The notes under the pieces: generated by a model
What the model was told of the DNA's origin: nothing
Databases searched by the model: none
Seen by the model: the letters and a program-made list of their open reading frames with translations, nothing else
Shown here: one piece after another, positions 62,287 through 64,000 of the stretch
How positions within the stretch are numbered: the stretch's first letter is position 1
How the letters are laid out: each line of letters opens with the position of its first letter
Program-made: the position numbers and the translations under genes
Assembly (NCBI GenBank): GCA_002812745.2
Contig: NCSJ02000033.1
Span: 124,001-188,000, forward strand
Direction of reading: 5' to 3'
Length of the DNA stretch: 64,000 bases
DNA from: Scytalidium lignicola
Lineage: Eukaryota; Ascomycota; Leotiomycetes

Positions 62287-62800
62287 ATGACAACTTCTGT
62301 TGACAGTCGTGCTGATTCCATAATTGATGAGGGGACCCTAGGACAGAATACAATCCTGGAAATCCTTTAGGTAGGCTTATTATTTTGGTTGTTAAACGTT
62401 TGAGCTTCTTGTGAATGAATGATAATTAAATATCTCATTTTTGTACTTTGAATTGCAGATGTCCAATAAGATTTCGACGACTAAAGTGAGGCATTTACTG
62501 ACCACGGAGTTGAAAGCCTTACGTGATTGTGTGATAAAGATATATCAACTTTAGACAATGTCACATCACCGCCGCAGGACGATGTGGTGTGCTGGCCAAG
62601 CACCTGATTGGTAGCCTTGCAGTTGGAGCAACTGGAATACCCTGGCAAATTTTTCAATATTATGTAGGATTTTGCTCAGCTTTTTAGCCAGAAAAGACAA
62701 CAATTGTCACACAAAGGCAGATACCAAATCCTTTATGCTAGCCCTAAGAAACAACAGACAAAACTGAATTATGTATTACCAGTACATCGTATTATATTTC
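62287..62800 (+). pseudogene. Decayed small two-exon gene
   Basis: Exon 1 (62287-62370) reads MTTSVDSRADSIIDEGTLGQ... and ends TAG directly before GTAGGC, where CAG/GTAGGC would be an ideal donor. A TTGCAG acceptor at 62453-62458 opens exon 2 (MSNKISTTKVRHLLTTELKA). A one-base shift then leads to DNVTSPPQDDVVCWPST and LVALQLEQLEYPGKFFNI. Later stops fall where Gln or Arg codons would fit. The protein is unidentified. Confidence 0.42.
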
Positions 62801-62950
62801 AGNTTTTTTTTAATAACCCAATTATTCTCTCATCTATTTTCGTCAACCAATTATAATTACTCTAATAATACAAAGTTTCATTAGGAAATTTCATTGCTGC
62901 CCAACGCCAATAATTAAAATGACATGAGCATCATTAGAAAATTTCCCTCA

Positions 62951-63534
62951 GCGTGAGCTTTCCTCCTAAAATCCCTCATTAAGAATGTATCAATGTTCAA
63001 TAGACTTCGATTATCTGGTTCTTGTCTAGAATACTCAAAGCTCTATTGGATGACGGCACAAGGCCCGTTACCTCGCTGTTCCTCATTTAAGAGGTTATTG
63101 TGGATAACGCTCTCAATTAATGCAATTGTTGCATCTTCCAAGAGACCGGTGGACAGACCGCTCACTCAAAAAACAGTGGATTTTCTCATCGTCAATGCTG
63201 TAGGTAAATCAGGCTGCAGATGCTGGCATGATTCAACTGGGGATCGAAGCAACGTCACATGATCAATTAGGTTTGAAATATGCTCCAGCCGATACCTAAA
63301 GTACTCTCATTCATGAATTGGCTAGCAGATAAACGAAGTTTTGCCTTTTGATGAGAATGTTACGTGAAAGCCTACTTCTGCCTGAATTATACAACCAATC
63401 AACAAAGTGAAGTGACGAAGCTAATCTTATATTCCCCTTCCGCTGCGGGAGATATTGGAACCTGCTTTACTATCCCGAATTTACCGGTGTCGTATGTGGC
63501 GAGAATCTTGGGCAAAGAGATCCTTTCGGTCAAA
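62951..63534. other. Transition from AT-rich island to HET gene
   Basis: GC content rises here. The 89-codon plus-strand frame 62993-63262 has no recognisable features and may be chance. The last part should hold the HET gene's promoter. Confidence 0.4.
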
Positions 63535-64000
63535 ATGGGAGCGTCACAATCTTCACCGACCTACGCCCCTTTCAGCGATGCGAATCATGAGATCAGACTC
63601 ATCCAAGTGGAAAAGCTGCCACTGAAAACACGGCGACCGTCAATTTCATTTACTCTCCGAACGGTTTCTCTTCAAAATGCGCCGCCCTTCTCAGCCTTGT
63701 CGTACGTTTGGGGCAATCCTAAGGTCAGAGAAAGAGTTATCGTCAACGGAAAAGTTGTATCCGTGTCAAAAAATCTCGCGATCGCTCTACGCCATATTAA
63801 GACACACTGGGAAGTCAAATTTCCTCGAAGAACTTCCAGCGAGTTCTTTATCTGGGCTGACGCGCTCTGCATCAATCAATGCGACCTCGCAGAGCGAACA
63901 GTCCAGGTTAAGGTCATGGGGCGGATCTTTAGCAGTGCTGAGTGTGTTTTCGGATGGCTAGGTTGGGAGAAGGATAGGATCATCTCCAAAGCATTAGACC
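63535..64000 (+). CDS. HET-domain (heterokaryon incompatibility) protein, 3' partial
   Basis: An open frame from ATG 63535 to the window end (155 codons so far) encodes the N terminus of a HET-domain protein, the family that triggers cell death when genetically different fungal hyphae fuse. Seen in order: EIRLIQVEKLPL, PPFSALSYVWGNP (the classic ALSYVWG block), VSVSKNLAIALRHIK, FFIWADALCINQCDLAERTVQV (WADALCINQ block) and MGRIFSSAECVFGWLGWE. The ATG lies in a good context (CAAAATGG) shortly upstream of the domain. No stop or frameshift is seen. The rest of the gene lies right of the window, so any additional domains are unknown. Confidence 0.92.
   Translation, partial: MGASQSSPTYAPFSDANHEIRLIQVEKLPLKTRRPSISFTLRTVSLQNAPPFSALSYVWGNPKVRERVIVNGKVVSVSKNLAIALRHIKTHWEVKFPRRTSSEFFIWADALCINQCDLAERTVQVKVMGRIFSSAECVFGWLGWEKDRIISKALD

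Larger units (their letters stand above)
54514..62950. other. AT-rich, RIP-like island
   Basis: About 8.4 kb of low-GC sequence with no intact protein gene. Long frames are lacking on both strands, and where coding remnants are visible the stops are mostly TAA/TAG at places where CAA, CAG or TGG would fit. Features inside are listed separately: tRNA-Asp, inverted repeats, a patatin-like relic and three weaker coding relics. Two of the five Ns in the window lie here, each before a run of T. Boundaries are by eye. Confidence 0.75.

Noticed and set aside
62993..63262. 89-codon frame before the HET gene
   Set aside because: No recognisable motif; it cannot be told from chance.

Overview
The window is nuclear DNA of a filamentous ascomycete, most likely a leotiomycete or a close relative. 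Genes are split by short introns (about 48-140 nt) with GT-AG ends and CTAAC-like branch sites. Proteins are of fungal type (SepB/Mcl1, Ypt1, Nic96, DUF3425 bZIP, HET, sedolisin), and an AT-rich block carries stop codons of the CpA-to-TpA kind expected from repeat-induced point mutation (RIP). No search was run, so the taxonomic placement is inference. All gene models were spliced by eye and checked for phase.

Bases 1-48,700 are ordinary gene-rich core sequence: a KDM4-type histone demethylase (5' cut by the window), an alcohol-oxidase-like GMC enzyme, Ypt1/Rab1, a mitochondrial protein of unknown function, a large fungal 'mucin-like' protein, a WD40 protein divergent from replisome protein SepB/Mcl1/Ctf4, a charged protein broken by an assembly ambiguity, succinyl-CoA ligase beta, a small membrane protein, an Sfl1/HSF2-type heat-shock-factor regulator, an F-box protein, a Gre2-like reductase, a Vnx1-like cation/H+ antiporter divergent from proteasome ATPase Rpt6, an FGGY ribulokinase, a bZIP-DUF3425 regulator and nucleoporin Nic96. 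An AT-rich pocket at 23.8-26.7 kb holds a decayed zinc-finger gene and a tRNA-like relic.

Bases 48,700-54,500 look accessory: long gene-poor spacers, then two divergent secreted-protein genes. One is a sedolisin (S53) protease whose sequence stops at an N before its catalytic serine; the other is a small N-glycosylated secreted protein.

Bases 54,500-62,950 form a strongly AT-rich island with no intact protein gene. It contains one intact, intron-bearing tRNA-Asp, inverted repeats, and decayed genes. The best is a patatin-like phospholipase relic on the minus strand in which both glycine motifs were hit by TG-to-TA changes. The island ends at an intact HET-domain (heterokaryon incompatibility) gene that runs off the window. 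Patatin and HET families both belong to the fungal non-self-recognition repertoire, so this end of the window may be a fast-evolving immunity-type locus (inference).

Five single Ns occur (20822, 24538, 51121, 61929, 62803). Four lie at or within 3 nt of an A or T run and one truncates the protease gene, so local assembly errors matter here.
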